Shown one piece after another: positions 28,434 to 39,215 of a DNA stretch of 64,000 nucleotides. The DNA is from Strigops habroptila. Lineage: Eukaryota; Chordata; Aves; Psittaciformes; Psittacidae. Positions within the stretch are counted from its first letter, which is position 1. Each line of letters begins with the position of its first letter. A program made the translations under genes and the position numbers. Location: assembly GCF_004027225.2 (NCBI RefSeq), contig NC_044279.2, forward strand, positions 50,430,744 through 50,494,743, in the 5' to 3' direction. The notes under the pieces were generated by a model. That model saw nothing but the letters and a program-made list of their open reading frames with translations, made no database searches and had not been told where the DNA came from.

Positions 28434-28464
<31 letters not shown>

Positions 28465-28472
28465 AAAAAAAG
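28429..28472. repeat. Interrupted poly-A tract
   Basis: About 40 bases are nearly all A, broken only by single G residues at regular 12- to 13-base spacing. It is intergenic; it could be a decayed insertion tail or a simple A-rich repeat. Confidence 0.9.
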
Positions 28473-29334
28473 ATAAGGTTGTGTTGCAGGCCTGTCAAAA
28501 AACTCATTTCCCTACTGGGAGGGATGAATTAGTGGATTTCACAACCAGTACCCGCAACTTCATTGCTACTTAACATATTAGCAAGGTCATTTTCTGTTCC
28601 TACAATAAATAGAAAGACATCGATTTACATCAACAGCTGAATCAGAACCTGAAGTACCCTCTAAAATTTTCAGATAGCAACAGTAAGCTGAAAACTTACT
28701 TCAAGCATTTTGCAATGAAAGTTTTCAGAACTGTGCAAACATGAGCACATTTTTTATATAGAAACCATTTTTTTGTTGTTACTTACCTGAATTCTGGTCA
28801 CTGCAAGGAGTTTGCTTCTGCGATATATTCACATATTTTGTACTCTTGAAATTGTAGATGCTTGATGAAGTCTTTACCTTTATTATCACATTCCCTTTGC
28901 ATTTGTTATGAATTTATTATGAATAAAGGTAACCATTATCATGTCAGACTTAGGAAATGTTCTGTAGCTAGCAATTATCCTTTAGCAATCAATTATGATC
29001 CCAGTTTAAGACTCCAGGTCAATTCCTAGGGGAGACAGTGTACAAATAGACATGACTAATGGAACCAGGAAATGACTTAGGCAGGAAAACAAAACATTAA
29101 AAAACTAAAAAGGCAGTTCCCTGCCTACCAGTACCGTGTTCCCCTGTGCCAACAACCATGATGGGTTTAATCCAGAGACTGAAATAATCCAAGGACAGGA
29201 ATAATCCAGGGACAGTAGCGTCATAAAACTGGAGCAGGGACATCAGAGAATAGACATAATCTCTACAAAGCTTCCTCTCCTCAAGGCCTTTCATAAGTAA
29301 TTCTGTAAGGCCACAGAATTACGATTTAAAATTA

Positions 29335-29752
29335 GTGCTTACCAACAATATTAGAGTTACTGTGAGAAGTGGAAGAGTTCTCTGGAACTGGAACAGGGGA
29401 GAGGATACAATTGCTCACCACCTGCTGACTGATACCCAGCCCGAACCGAGCAGTGATCTGGGCCTTCCGGGTAACTCCCCCCAGTTTATATACTGGCCAT
29501 GACGTGCTGTGGTATGGAATACCCCTTTGGCTAGTTTGGGTCAGGTGTCCTGTCTCTGCTTCTTCCTGGCTTCCCCTCATCCCTGGCAGAGCATGAGACT
29601 GAGAAAGTCCTTGGTCGGAGTAAACATTACTTAGCAACAACTAAAAACATCAGTGTGTTATCAGCGCTGTTCCCAGGCTGAAAGTTAAAAACACAGCACT
29701 GCACCAGCTACTAAGAAGGAGAAAAATGACTGCTACAGCAGAACCCAGGACA
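29335..29752 (-). mobile_element. Avian endogenous retrovirus LTR fragment (solo)
   Basis: Read on the minus strand from 29752, the sequence starts with TGTCCTGGGTTCTGCTG and follows a familiar avian ERV long terminal repeat. A TATA-like element (tatataaac) lies near 29485-29493 and a conserved 'gctaagtaatgttta' block near 29620-29635. The 3' part of the LTR is missing or too diverged after about 29335. No gag, pol or env sequence adjoins it, so it is a truncated solo LTR. Family assignment (ERVL- versus ERVK-like) is uncertain. Confidence 0.8.
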
Positions 29753-31299
29753 GTATGCCAAAATATTCCATGACCTAGCCTGGGAAAGGGCACAGCCTCT
29801 TTAAAGGTGAGCTAACTCACAAGCTTTATTAGACATTGCAGCAGTATTTCTAAAACAAGCTGAATGAGCATTAAGCTAATCTGTAGCTCAGTTTAAATTT
29901 CCACAGAAAACGTAAAATAAAACTTGGTAGCAGTTCGCCTGCAAGACTTCTGCAGTCAGTTTTCTGTATACACTGATGTTTTCCAAGCTCTGTTCCATTT
30001 AGTTCTTTGTCGAATAAAAACAGTGATTTATTCAAGAGGCTCTCCTGATGGTACACATTTCATATAGAGGATTTCAGAAGGGTATTAACACTAGAAGAGC
30101 CCTGAGAATGAATTCAGCCTTTTTATTTAATCTGACACCTTTAATCACTATGTTTAGTATACCCTATTAAAGTTTAGTTTAACTTTGTACTTTCAAACAT
30201 TAACAAACTAACTCTCCCTCTGCATTTTTTCAAAAGCAAAACTCATTTCAGACTGACACAGTACTGTCACTCTCAGTGATGTCAAGTCCACAGCCAAGCA
30301 CATGTATCTCTTCTGTACTGTCCACAGATGATGCTCATTACTGCAAAACTGCCATGAAGTAGAAATGTATTCAGTTATAATAAGAAAGCAAGCGAATCCC
30401 AGAATTTCAACATCTGTGCTGAGAAAAGCTGGTTTGGGTGGTTGTTCTGGGTTTGGTTTGGGTTTGTTTTTTGTCAAAAGCAGCAGCTACTAACTTGTGC
30501 AGTAATAAAGACAGACATTTGATACTGCTGTTTATTTCTTTTTAAAAATTAGACAATTCTCAATGTATTAATCCAGCAACATGCTACTAAGCACTCTATA
30601 CATTCCTTTCTTCAGAATAATTCTAACTAGATCTTGGCAGGGATAAACTGCATAAGAATTATCAACTTTAACAGTACTGATCAGAAGTAAACCAGTTGAG
30701 AACTCCTCCCCTGAATCCAACATTACGTTTGTGTGAAATTGGCCTACTCTATTTAATACTGTGTTGTCTTGAATACCTTTTGAAATATAATTAGTTATTA
30801 GTTTCTCTATTAGAAACAGTTGTGTGTATATTTTTTCATCTTATTCAGAATAAGAAGATAAAAATTTCCATGGGCATTAAAGGGAGTTTCAACTAGGGTT
30901 TTGTAAGGCAGGCTTTAAAATAGTGCCTGAACCAGTTCTTCCACAGAGTTCTTGATTAAAATCTACATACTTTCAATAACTATTTTCAGCAATGTAAATT
31001 ATGTGTCCTCCAAAAAGTTTTAATGGAAACCATTTTAATTAAAACTAGTTTGACAGCCTGAATATGCACAGTCAAACCACAGGATACTAAATACTTTTTG
31101 AGATTCGGTCTGCATATCTACAAGCAAAACTTCCCTCAAATATCCCATGGAACAGAAACAATTGTGGTAGCAATTGAAAGATTTTCAGTTGTCAGATTCA
31201 AGGTCACTAGTTAAATTATTCAGACATTTTTTACTTCTAGCAAAGCCAATCTTACAGGCATGTATGGTTTTGTATGTTGTTTCCTAAATTATTTAAAGC

Positions 31300-32422
31300 A
31301 CACTTTTATATTCTCTATTTTACAGTGTTGTGCTTTTTTATTTATTCATCCGTACCAGTTTTTAGCTGAAAATTATTGTTCAATTTCTACAAATCACCCA
31401 TGATTTAAACTGTGTAATTACATTTCATGTAATCTCACAATTTCATTGGGTAATTAAATGATTCTCTACAGCTTTTTTTATCAAAAAAAGCAATATACAA
31501 CTAAAGAATCCTTGTAGGATTTCCCCTCCCTCTCCTCACAAGCATTGACATTACATATTTAAATACACTGGACCAAATCCTTGGGCATGTCTGATGAGTT
31601 GTGTGGAGGTCAGACATGCATGCAAAATGGCTCTAAGCTCACCTTTCACAAAGGGCTGGATCCTACTGCAGGGCTGAATCCTCATCTCAGAGAGAGGAAA
31701 AAACCCAGGTGTGAATGTCTAAATTGCATCAGCTGTACAGATAGAGTGGACCTTCATGCTGAAGGAAAGTCCAGTAGTATGCCCTTTTACTTAAGTTCTC
31801 CAGCATTTACTGCGGTATTTTAGGAGTCCATATGGAAAGCATATATGGAACTCTCCAGGCAAATTACACTGAATTTAGGGTCAGGTTAGGGCTTGTATTT
31901 TAATTTTCAGTGGCTATACTATTCTAGACAATCTAGCCCATATCATCATAGTGCAAGTGTAACCTCGTGTACAGACACCTTTTGGTAATAATAAAACAAC
32001 ATAACCTTAACAAACAGAGGTACAGTTGTTAATGCCGCATGGTACATTTTACTCTGTAATGCACCAAGGCATGTTCTTTCACTGCTGAGCCATCCACTTT
32101 TCAGAAAACATTTTAAAAATAACATCTCCTTTGATAATATTAAAACTAGATGATATGATTTTTTGTCTTCAGTAAATTAATAAAATACAGTATAAACTGA
32201 TTTTTCCAAAGTCATTTCAGTTTAAAATGGGCTGAAAAAAGTTGCAAGGTAACGATAATTTCAGAATAGTAACTAGTTCACAAACATTTTGTTCGTAATG
32301 AGAAAACTTTGTCTGTGAAAAAAAAAAACCCAACTGTGTCTTCCAGCAATTTACACAGTATTTTAGATGCCACCATCACCTGCAGTTCTGTTGATGATGC
32401 CTTGCACCAGCAGAAAACTCTC
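31300..32422 (-). other. BLTP3B: Probable BLTP3B 3' UTR
   Basis: Sequence downstream of the BLTP3B stop codon with no further coding potential. The first clear minus-strand poly(A) signal is a pair of overlapping AATAAA hexamers at 31337-31346, followed some 35-45 bases further by a GT-rich stretch (aagtgtgcttt). That would give a 3' UTR of about 1.1 kb. More distal AATAAA motifs exist near 30530 and 30117, so a longer form is possible. Confidence 0.5.
31337..31346 (-). terminator. BLTP3B: Candidate polyadenylation signal of BLTP3B
   Basis: The minus strand reads AATAAATAAA, two overlapping canonical hexamers about 1.08 kb past the stop codon, with a GT-rich element downstream. This is a sequence-only inference; transcript ends are needed to confirm it. 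Confidence 0.4.
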
Positions 32423-32548
32423 CTACTGATGATCAACATTCATCTTCTTTATACGATGAAGCAGAGCATCTTTTTCCATTTGGATCTCAGCAAGAGCCAT
32501 TTTGGCTTTGGCTAGTTCCTGTTTGAGACATTCATTTTCTTCAATAAG
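32423..32548 (-). CDS. BLTP3B: BLTP3B last coding exon: C-terminal coiled coil
   Basis: An acceptor (gattgtttcag) at 32549 leads into 41 codons and a TAG stop at 32425-32423, visible residues 1302-1342. The peptide starts [20 protein letters not shown] and ends ..KKMNVDHQ. The heptad-like spacing of Leu, Ile and Ala among Glu and Lys predicts a coiled coil, which is the known character of the extreme C-terminus of this family and a likely dimerisation element. The exon starts in phase 0, matching the preceding exon. The mammalian protein ends two or three residues earlier, so the tail (NVDHQ) is slightly different. Confidence 0.96.
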   Translation of the reverse strand, partial: LIEENECLKQELAKAKMALAEIQMEKDALLHRIKKMNVDHQ

Positions 32549-33200
32549 CTGAAACAATCATGTTAGAAAAGAGCCTTATTAGTATTCCTGCATACTGACG
32601 TTTTCCATTACAGAAACTTTTACAATACCATACGCTCACATTCATTGCTGAGTGCAGGCTTGTCGGGGCTGAGCCAATTGCGACTGATTCCCAGTCAATG
32701 ATTGTAGGCCACAGAGACAGTTGATGCAGTTACCTTGAAAGGCAAGATACCCAATGTTCTAGCTACACCACTTCCATTCTGGAGTGGAGTGGAAATGACA
32801 CCAGGTTCTGAGCTCTAGGAATGGATCCTTACCCAGTGGAAGGGAAAAAAAGCCAAATTGATGTGTGGGGTCGTCATCAATTCAAAATCCAGGTATGACT
32901 GAGAGATAAGTACAAATCTGACTTAACAACCTAGTCGTTTGTCTTTGGCAGCTTTGTTGTACTCTGATGTAAAGGAGAAAAATCAGTCTATGATGTACTA
33001 TTACCATATTTAGAAAGTAGTATTACTGAACTATACTATAATATCCATAATTCATATTTTCCTTCTCAGATAGATTTCTAAGCAGAAGTAACCCTCAAGC
33101 CCATCAACAGATGATCTAAAAATTATAATGATTAATGACTGTAATATAATCAGGGAGAGGGGGACGCAGGAGGGAGAGTGTTACAAGCAATTCTTAATAC
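32549..33200 (-). other. BLTP3B: BLTP3B intron between the last two coding exons
   Basis: 650 bp of AT-rich sequence with normal splice ends (gtattaag donor, gattgtttcag acceptor). I recognise nothing else in it. Confidence 0.85.
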
Positions 33201-33370
33201 CTCCTTTTTAAGGAAGTCAGCTGAATCCCTCCTTGATTTAGGAGATCTGGGAATTTCACAAGTAGTCTGCGTGGCTCGGTCCTGTGTTTTATGTCCAGCA
33301 GGTCCACCTGCTTGCTGCAAGGAACTACTTGAATTCTTCATCTTTGACACATCATTTACTCTTTGATTGT
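33201..33370 (-). CDS. BLTP3B: BLTP3B exon, visible residues 1245-1301
   Basis: The minus strand reads an acceptor (gtgatacag), 170 coding bases and a donor (GAG|gtatta). The frame begins by completing an Asp codon (G+AC) and continues NQRVNDVSKMKNSSSSLQQA to ..SADFLKKE. It is Ser-, Lys- and Gln-rich and probably a flexible linker ahead of the C-terminal coiled coil. A short TQDRATQTT motif matches the corresponding linker (ATQTS) of mammalian BLTP3B. It exits in phase 0. Confidence 0.93.
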
Positions 33371-34369
33371 CTGTATCACAGAAAGACACTTAAGAGCAGT
33401 GCTTAGGGGTTTTTGTTGTCTTTTTCTTTAAGTTTGATTCTCAGCAGCACAAAATTAAAACCAACTAAACAAATACACTTGTAATATTAAGTACATTTAT
33501 ATTTACCTTCCAAAATAAAATTTAAGAATAAAATTAAAAAAAAAAAAATAAAAAGAAAAAATTCATACCCTTTTGGAGGAAGAGAGAAAGAACAGGAGGC
33601 ATGAGAAGAAGCAATATGTAGGTAGCTTCCAGCTTGAAGAAAATTATCACTTTTTTATACTGACCAGTACAATCACCACAGAATATGCATTCTGAATAAT
33701 TAGAAGTTTGAGAGCTATTAATATTGCTATTAATATACTGTCTCCAGGTCCAAATCAGATCTGAAGACTGGGTTTATATTTGAAGACGTAGTGAGATAAA
33801 CCTGCAGGATCGAGTCTTTGAATTAGAAAATAACTTAAATGACTTGGCATTAAAGAAACTCTGTAGCATTTATAACTGAAGTGGACTGTAACATCTGTTA
33901 AAATAATCTTCTGTACACCAAAGGAAAAAATGAGGGTCATGGTTCTTGGTAGCCAAAAAAATACTCTGGGTTGAGTTTTTCTTTCTTAAATATTTCCTTC
34001 TGAACAAGAGGTTTCTGTTCATAATCCCCTTCTCCCACCACACACACACACATGTGAGGACTCAAAAATGTGGCACTGCAGATACATAAATCACTGCAGT
34101 GCAGATAGCATTTGACCTATGCCTTTGAAGTAACTGTACCTGAGCAGTCCATGACAAGAATAGGGATCAGAACAAGGATCAAAGTACTTCAGCAAAAAAG
34201 GGAAAAAAAATATGAGCTGAAAGAAACCTTGAAACTATGTATTTTCTCACTAAATTACTATTTCTTCCAATGTTTAGTATAAAAAGATGACCAAAGTGCA
34301 CTGACATCTTTAAACACTCAAGCAATGTATTAGATAATATAGAGACATTAAAATATAAGCAAATCGTGC

Positions 34370-34485
34370 CACAGCATACCTCCGAGAAGTCTGGTCCACC
34401 TTCGCTATACCTTTCCATCAGGTAGGTGAAGGGGCTATTAAGACCACCCTGCAGCCTCCTCTTCCTCAAGTCATACAATACATTC
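34370..34485 (-). mobile_element. Degenerate CR1 ORF2 C-terminal fragment
   Basis: The minus strand encodes LRKRRLQGGLNSPFTYLMER and nearby residues, a decayed version of the CR1 ORF2 motif LEKRRLQGDLI..YLKG. It lies in a BLTP3B intron, on the gene's own strand. Confidence 0.65.
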
Positions 34486-34529
34486 CATATTGTTGGATTA
34501 ATACATTCAGGACCTGAATAAAAGGATGG

Positions 34530-34955
34530 GTGCACCCTCTGCAATTTTGTGAACAATACCAAATGGAAGGATAACTGAGACACTGAGAGGGGCAAGGCTG
34601 TTTTTCAGAGGACCCTAGACAGGCTGGAGAAACAGGCTGACTGGAGCTTCATGAAGTTCATCTGAAGCCAGTGTGAAGTCCTGCAGCTGGGAGTAAATAA
34701 CTTCTTGCTCCACTATTGGTTGGAGGCCAACTAGACAGAAAGCAACAGTGCAGGAAATGTCCTGTAGGCCTTGGTCGATGAGAATATTCATCATAAGTCA
34801 GCAGTAAGCTCTGAAAGCAAAGACCAGGCACATACAGGCTGTGCTAGCAAAGCTATAGCTACCAAAATGAGGGAAGTTATTATTCCCCTATGCTCAGTAC
34901 CAGTGAGACCACACCTGGAATACTGGGTCCTCTGTGTGACTACACTTAGAATTAA
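34530..34955 (+). mobile_element. Degenerate CR1 ORF2 fragment
   Basis: The plus strand follows CR1 ORF2 sense sequence in order: 'gaccctagacaggctggaga', 'cttcatgaagttcatctgaa', 'aagtcctgcagctgggagta', and finally 'gtgagaccacacctggaata' near 34901. It is old and full of stops. It is placed head to head with the minus-strand CR1 piece to its left. Confidence 0.75.
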
Positions 34956-35104
34956 ACTATATGGCAACACAACTTTCACAAACTATCATCAGATATCTTT
35001 TCATTATTAGCCACATATTTGCACAAAAGAGAACAAAAATAAAACCAGTTTTCATCATAATTAGATTATAATATTGAGATATCAAGGTGCAGGAACATAC
35101 AAAC

Positions 35105-35213
35105 CTCTAATGAGAAAAGAGCCATCATCATTTCTTTCTACCCAGAGTATGTCAATATGTAGTTTTATGGGTACCAGCTCAGATGCCTTGAGATTTTCAC
35201 GTGGACTGTCATC
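35105..35213 (-). CDS. BLTP3B: BLTP3B exon, visible residues 1209-1244
   Basis: An acceptor (atttttcag) precedes 36 codons plus one base, then a gtttgt donor. The peptide begins DDSPRENLKASELVPIKLHI and ends ..NDDGSFLIR. The DDSPR start and the HIDxLxVER(N/S)DDGSF motif match mammalian BLTP3B closely. This is the end of the conserved beta-groove-type region before the C-terminal linker. A strong hairpin lies in the upstream intron (see 35265-35294). Confidence 0.95.
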
Positions 35214-37412
35214 CTGAAAAATATAAGTGTTCAAAAATGAGTTTACCGGGATATAAAAATAGCTAATCAAGATGTTCAATTAAACATCTTGATTTAAAAG
35301 TGGATTTAATGAAACTTGAAAGGGAACACTTCAGAGTAGAATTTTCTAATGGGATTCACCACTAAGCTTTTGCTCCATTTTTTTTTTTTTTTCCCCCAGA
35401 GATCATATTAAAGGCCCAAATTTATCTCTGGAGTAATCCTGCTGAACTCAATACATACTGTCTGACTCTACTTCAAAGTATTTTCAAAGACATCTCAATA
35501 AGATTATACTCCAACCCAAGATATTCTTAACTCAGGAGCTCTCAGAGTCACAGATAAGAAGCCTGCACTACGCAGTATCTGATTTTCCCTTGAACTATAT
35601 AAAGATTGAATGGGTACAGCTATCATTCTTGAGCGGACTTTGTCTTTTTAGCATTTAGTTTGGGATGGCGCCAGCTGCAGTTCAGTTATATTACTGTACT
35701 CAACAGAAGAGAAACTTCACAAGTTATTTCTTTTGGGGTGTCCCCAGGAAGTCTTTATAGTTTATTATCCCTGTCAAGCAGAATAACACAGCCAGTATAA
35801 TCAGAAACTGTACATATCAGCATAAGGCATGTAGTGAGAAAGCTGTTGAGATATAACTGCCACAGTTTCTTGAAACTGCACTGAGACTGCAGTAGAAAAA
35901 TGCGAAAAATAAAATGACCTTTCTTAAATCCCAGCCACACCCAAGGCAACACACTGCATCCAGTCTCATGCAGAAGAAATACACTATTTCTTAGAATTTC
36001 AACAGAATATCGAATAGGCAACACAGCATAACCTACGAACATATCCTCTCGCTCATTTTTACCCAGCAACTATATAAAAATGAATCATCTGTATGTCAAA
36101 TTTGCAGTTTGTCAACCATCATAAGCAACTCCACTGTGACTCATGTGCACTGCTGAGTGAGCACTTTGGGGCTTTCGCTGCCAAGTAGACTCTTGTTGCT
36201 CGTTTATTAATGTATACCCCACCTTAACAGCTGCTTTCTCAATAATATTTTGATTAAATCTGCCTTCTTGCCAATAAATCAGGACAATCCATTTTTAAAT
36301 TTAAATGACTATATGTTAAGACTTCCCTTTTGTGATACACGGAAATGTAAGGAACAGATCCACAGCTATTACAAAAGATGCTTGACCTACTCCTGTAGTA
36401 GAAATGGCCTTAAAGGAGTGCCTAAGGATCCTCAGGTGATGGAAAAGCTGCATCACAGAGGGAAGGAATACTGACACACTTTGAGTAAAACACTGCAGAG
36501 ATAATAATTGCCCTTCCAATCAAGAACAATCTTCGCAAAATCAAGGCCTTAGCCCAGTGGCAGAACTGGAGCTGCTATTCCAGTCCTCAATTTATTCAAA
36601 ATTTATATATATGGGTGATTATTAATTCACAAAACAATGTTAGAATTATCTTCTCTTTACTTTCGCTTGGGGTTTTGTTGTGGGTTCCGCCCCCCCCCCC
36701 AAACCAGTCCATATCTTTATATTCAATGGCTGTGCAGCACAGAACTCACCATCTCCTTTAAATGTCTGAAAGAAAATCCCCTAGGAGACTTGAGCAGGAG
36801 TGCCCTCTTAATGTTACTATTTTATGCTACAGTGGTGAGAAAAGCTTGCATTATTTAGTACCTGTTTCTAGGTAGAGCAGAAAATGAAATCTGGCTTCTA
36901 AGAAACAGTATTCACGTGGTTTGAACTGGAATGCCTGTAACCTTTTTCCTTCTTTTGTACTGAACTTTCATTGCAAGAACGATCCTCTGAGCAGGAGAGA
37001 ATTCACCTCTAAAATCTGTGTTTTGTAATTAGGAAACCATTATTGTGCTAAGCAGAAAAAGCCCAACCAGAAAAACTCACATTGTGCCTCTAGGAAGTTG
37101 GTATACCTTACCTATAAAGCTCCCAGACAGTCACTCTACAAAAGAGACTAGGAGTGGAGAAAATAAGTATTAAAAAAGTATAAAATATTAATTCATATAA
37201 ATAGCTTGGTCATGTGGACAATTCCCCTCTAGGCATACCACAGAGATAACCAAATCTATGGATTTTTAAATTGTATTAGTGTTATCTAAAGACCTTCCAG
37301 AGTACAACAGCAGTTTCTTTGAAGTTAACTATATCCAGATTAGTACTTTATCATCAAAGAAACAAGAACACAATTTTTTTTAGAGCAGCCAAATGGCTCA
37401 TTGTTAACATAC
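35214..37412 (-). other. BLTP3B: BLTP3B intron (2.2 kb)
   Basis: AT-rich intron with an 11-C run at 36690-36700, a poly-T tract near 35379-35392 and a 12-bp inverted repeat near 35265-35294. I saw no mobile element or extra exon. Confidence 0.8.
35265..35294. repeat. 12-bp perfect inverted repeat, 6-nt loop
   Basis: aatcaagatgtt (35265-35276) and aacatcttgatt (35283-35294) are exact reverse complements separated by six bases. In the BLTP3B pre-mRNA this hairpin would start about 50 nt upstream of the acceptor of the exon at 35105-35213. Confidence 0.95.
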
Positions 37413-37669
37413 TTTTAAATTAATCCTTGCATTAGAAACTTTTATCTTCATAGGCATCACTTCTGCGACAGTTTCATCTTCTAGAAAATGCTGAATGTTT
37501 GTGAGGGAAGATGTTAGAAATTCAGCACTGAAGTTCTCTACGTGACATTGAAGAAAACCATTTTTTACAGCCAGCAGAGAATGTATGACAGCACTAGGCC
37601 CACTTTCCCATCTCAAACTAATCTCAGGTGATGAATTAACTGGTCCAGCCACAGATTTACAATCAGAAC
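37413..37669 (-). CDS. BLTP3B: BLTP3B exon, visible residues 1123-1208
   Basis: An acceptor (ttgcaacag) leads into 257 coding bases; the donor is AAA|gtatgt. After completing a Gly codon (G+GT) the frame reads [20 protein letters not shown], through the very conserved block [20 protein letters not shown] and [13 protein letters not shown], to ..ARINLK. This is among the most recognisable parts of BLTP3B. It lies in the C-terminal half of the lipid-groove region, where strands alternate with short helices. The exit is phase 0. Confidence 0.97.
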
Positions 37670-38889
37670 CTGTTGCAAAAGGAAAACAAATTTGCATTAA
37701 AATTTTGCAATGCACAAAAAAGCAATCATGATGCAATTACTTCTACCTCTACTGTTCAATTGAATTTCCAAAAGTATTTTAGAAGTAGTATCCACAAATT
37801 ACAGCACTGCAATTACAGAATTTCAGATGAAATTTCTTAGTCTATCATTTCAAAGCACTAAAAAGACATAAACACTACATACAGGACTAGTACCTCACTA
37901 TGACAACAGGAAATGACAATACAGAAGTATCACTGTCCAAAGGAAAAAAAAAAAAAAATTTTTTTTTTGTGTTTCTCAATATCTGGACAATGGAAAAACA
38001 ATTATTTTGCAAACTTTTCCACTAACTCTTTCAATTTTAACTCAGAAAAACATTTAAGTCAGTTCATTCTCTCAGGAGAGCTGGTATTCTCTTGGAAAGA
38101 GAACTTCCTTACTCAGGAACTAACTTGATAACACACAGGAATATAAACAGCAATGCAGTAAGGTGGAGAACATGACCACATGGTGCTTCCATTATTTGCA
38201 TGGCAGTAGAGCTGAATCTTAAAAATACCCCTAGCAGTTTCGGTATCATGAACCAGTACGGACAACTGTGACATTGAACTGAACTGTTCTAAACTAAAAT
38301 AAAAGATTTAAGGTGAACAGACTGGGAGGGGGGAATGGGGGAAAATATTCATTTGTTGTACAAAAAAAAGAGGGTTCACCATCAGAAATAATTACCCCAT
38401 GGGATTCTCAAGTAATTTGGTCACTCTGATCTACAGAAATTATTTATATAACAAAAAGCATATCCACAGTAATTCACAGTTGTTAAGAAGCATCAAGACT
38501 GTAATTTCAAAGATAGCTGAAATCAAAGTAACTCAAGTAAAATCAACTGAATTATGTCCATTTATCTTAGTAGAGCATCTAGCTGTTAAAAAATTTGAGA
38601 GAATTAAAATAAACAATGTTTCTTGGTTAAAAGTCTGTTTCCCTCAGGAAAGGCCAGTGTTTACAAGCTTAGAAATTGGAAAGAAATGGATAAAATTAAA
38701 TTTAAAGAAGACACCTTTTTCCTATTTTTGTTTCTTTAATACTATTCTTTCTCCTCTCCTCACATTATTGACATGCAGTTTATTGTAATCTCCCCTTCTT
38801 GATTTTTGCTTATGCATATATTAGCAATTACGAGAAAGCTGCAGAGAAGGCATACGGGAAATCTACTAGCAGCCTTCCAATACATACAA

Positions 38890-39215
38890 TGAGGTTATAA
38901 AGGCAGAGCCAGGCTCTTCACAGTGGTGCTCATCAGAAGGTTGAGGGACAACAGTTCAAACTGTCAACAAGAGAGGTTCAAACTGAATATAAGAAATGAG
39001 GAAAATGAAGCACTGGTACAGGTTTCCTGAGAGGTTGTGCAATCTCCGCCCTTGGAAGTCCTTTCTTAGATTTAGTCCTGTCTTAGATGACAGGGATAAA
39101 GCCCTGAGCAACCTGGCCTGATGTCAGAGCTGGCCCTACTTTGAAAACAATATTGGACTAGAAACATCTTGACATCGCCTCTTCTCCTCTACCCTCAATT
39201 ATCCTGTGATCCCAT
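38890..39215 (+). mobile_element. Old CR1 LINE 3' fragment
   Basis: Plus-strand order of CR1 3' features: 'aggctcttcacagtggtgct', 'gagaggttcaaactgaatat', 'gaggttgtgcaatctccgcc', 'cctgagcaacctggcctgat', then 'caattatcctgtgatcccat' at the end. Diverged and 5'-truncated. Confidence 0.8.

Larger units (their letters stand above)
15541..31300. other. Intergenic region between BLTP3B and ANKS1B
   Basis: This is mostly AT-rich unique DNA between the ANKS1B promoter and the probable BLTP3B 3' UTR. It carries CR1 copies at about 20341-20975, 21600-22075 and 27047-27203, an LTR fragment at 29335-29752, and an interrupted poly-A tract near 28429-28472. I found no exon with convincing splice sites and no recognisable protein. 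The small open frames are chance or LINE remnants. Part of the right end may belong to BLTP3B transcripts that use distal poly(A) sites (AATAAA motifs on the minus strand near 30530, 30117 and 28890). Confidence 0.6.
33371..35104 (-). other. BLTP3B: BLTP3B intron with two opposed CR1 fragments
   Basis: A 1.7-kb intron containing an A-rich tract near 33535-33560, a (CA)n run near 34037-34051, and two degenerate CR1 pieces in opposite orientations (listed separately). No extra exon was seen. Confidence 0.85.

Noticed and set aside
29332..29640. 102-codon minus-strand open frame
   Set aside because: It lies inside the retroviral LTR, which is non-coding.
34179..34595. 138-codon minus-strand open frame
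   Set aside because: It contains only a short, decayed CR1 ORF2 segment flanked by unrelated sequence.
38399..38788. 129-codon plus-strand open frame in a BLTP3B intron
   Set aside because: AT-rich composition, no recognisable domain, no splice or start context support, and antisense to the host gene.
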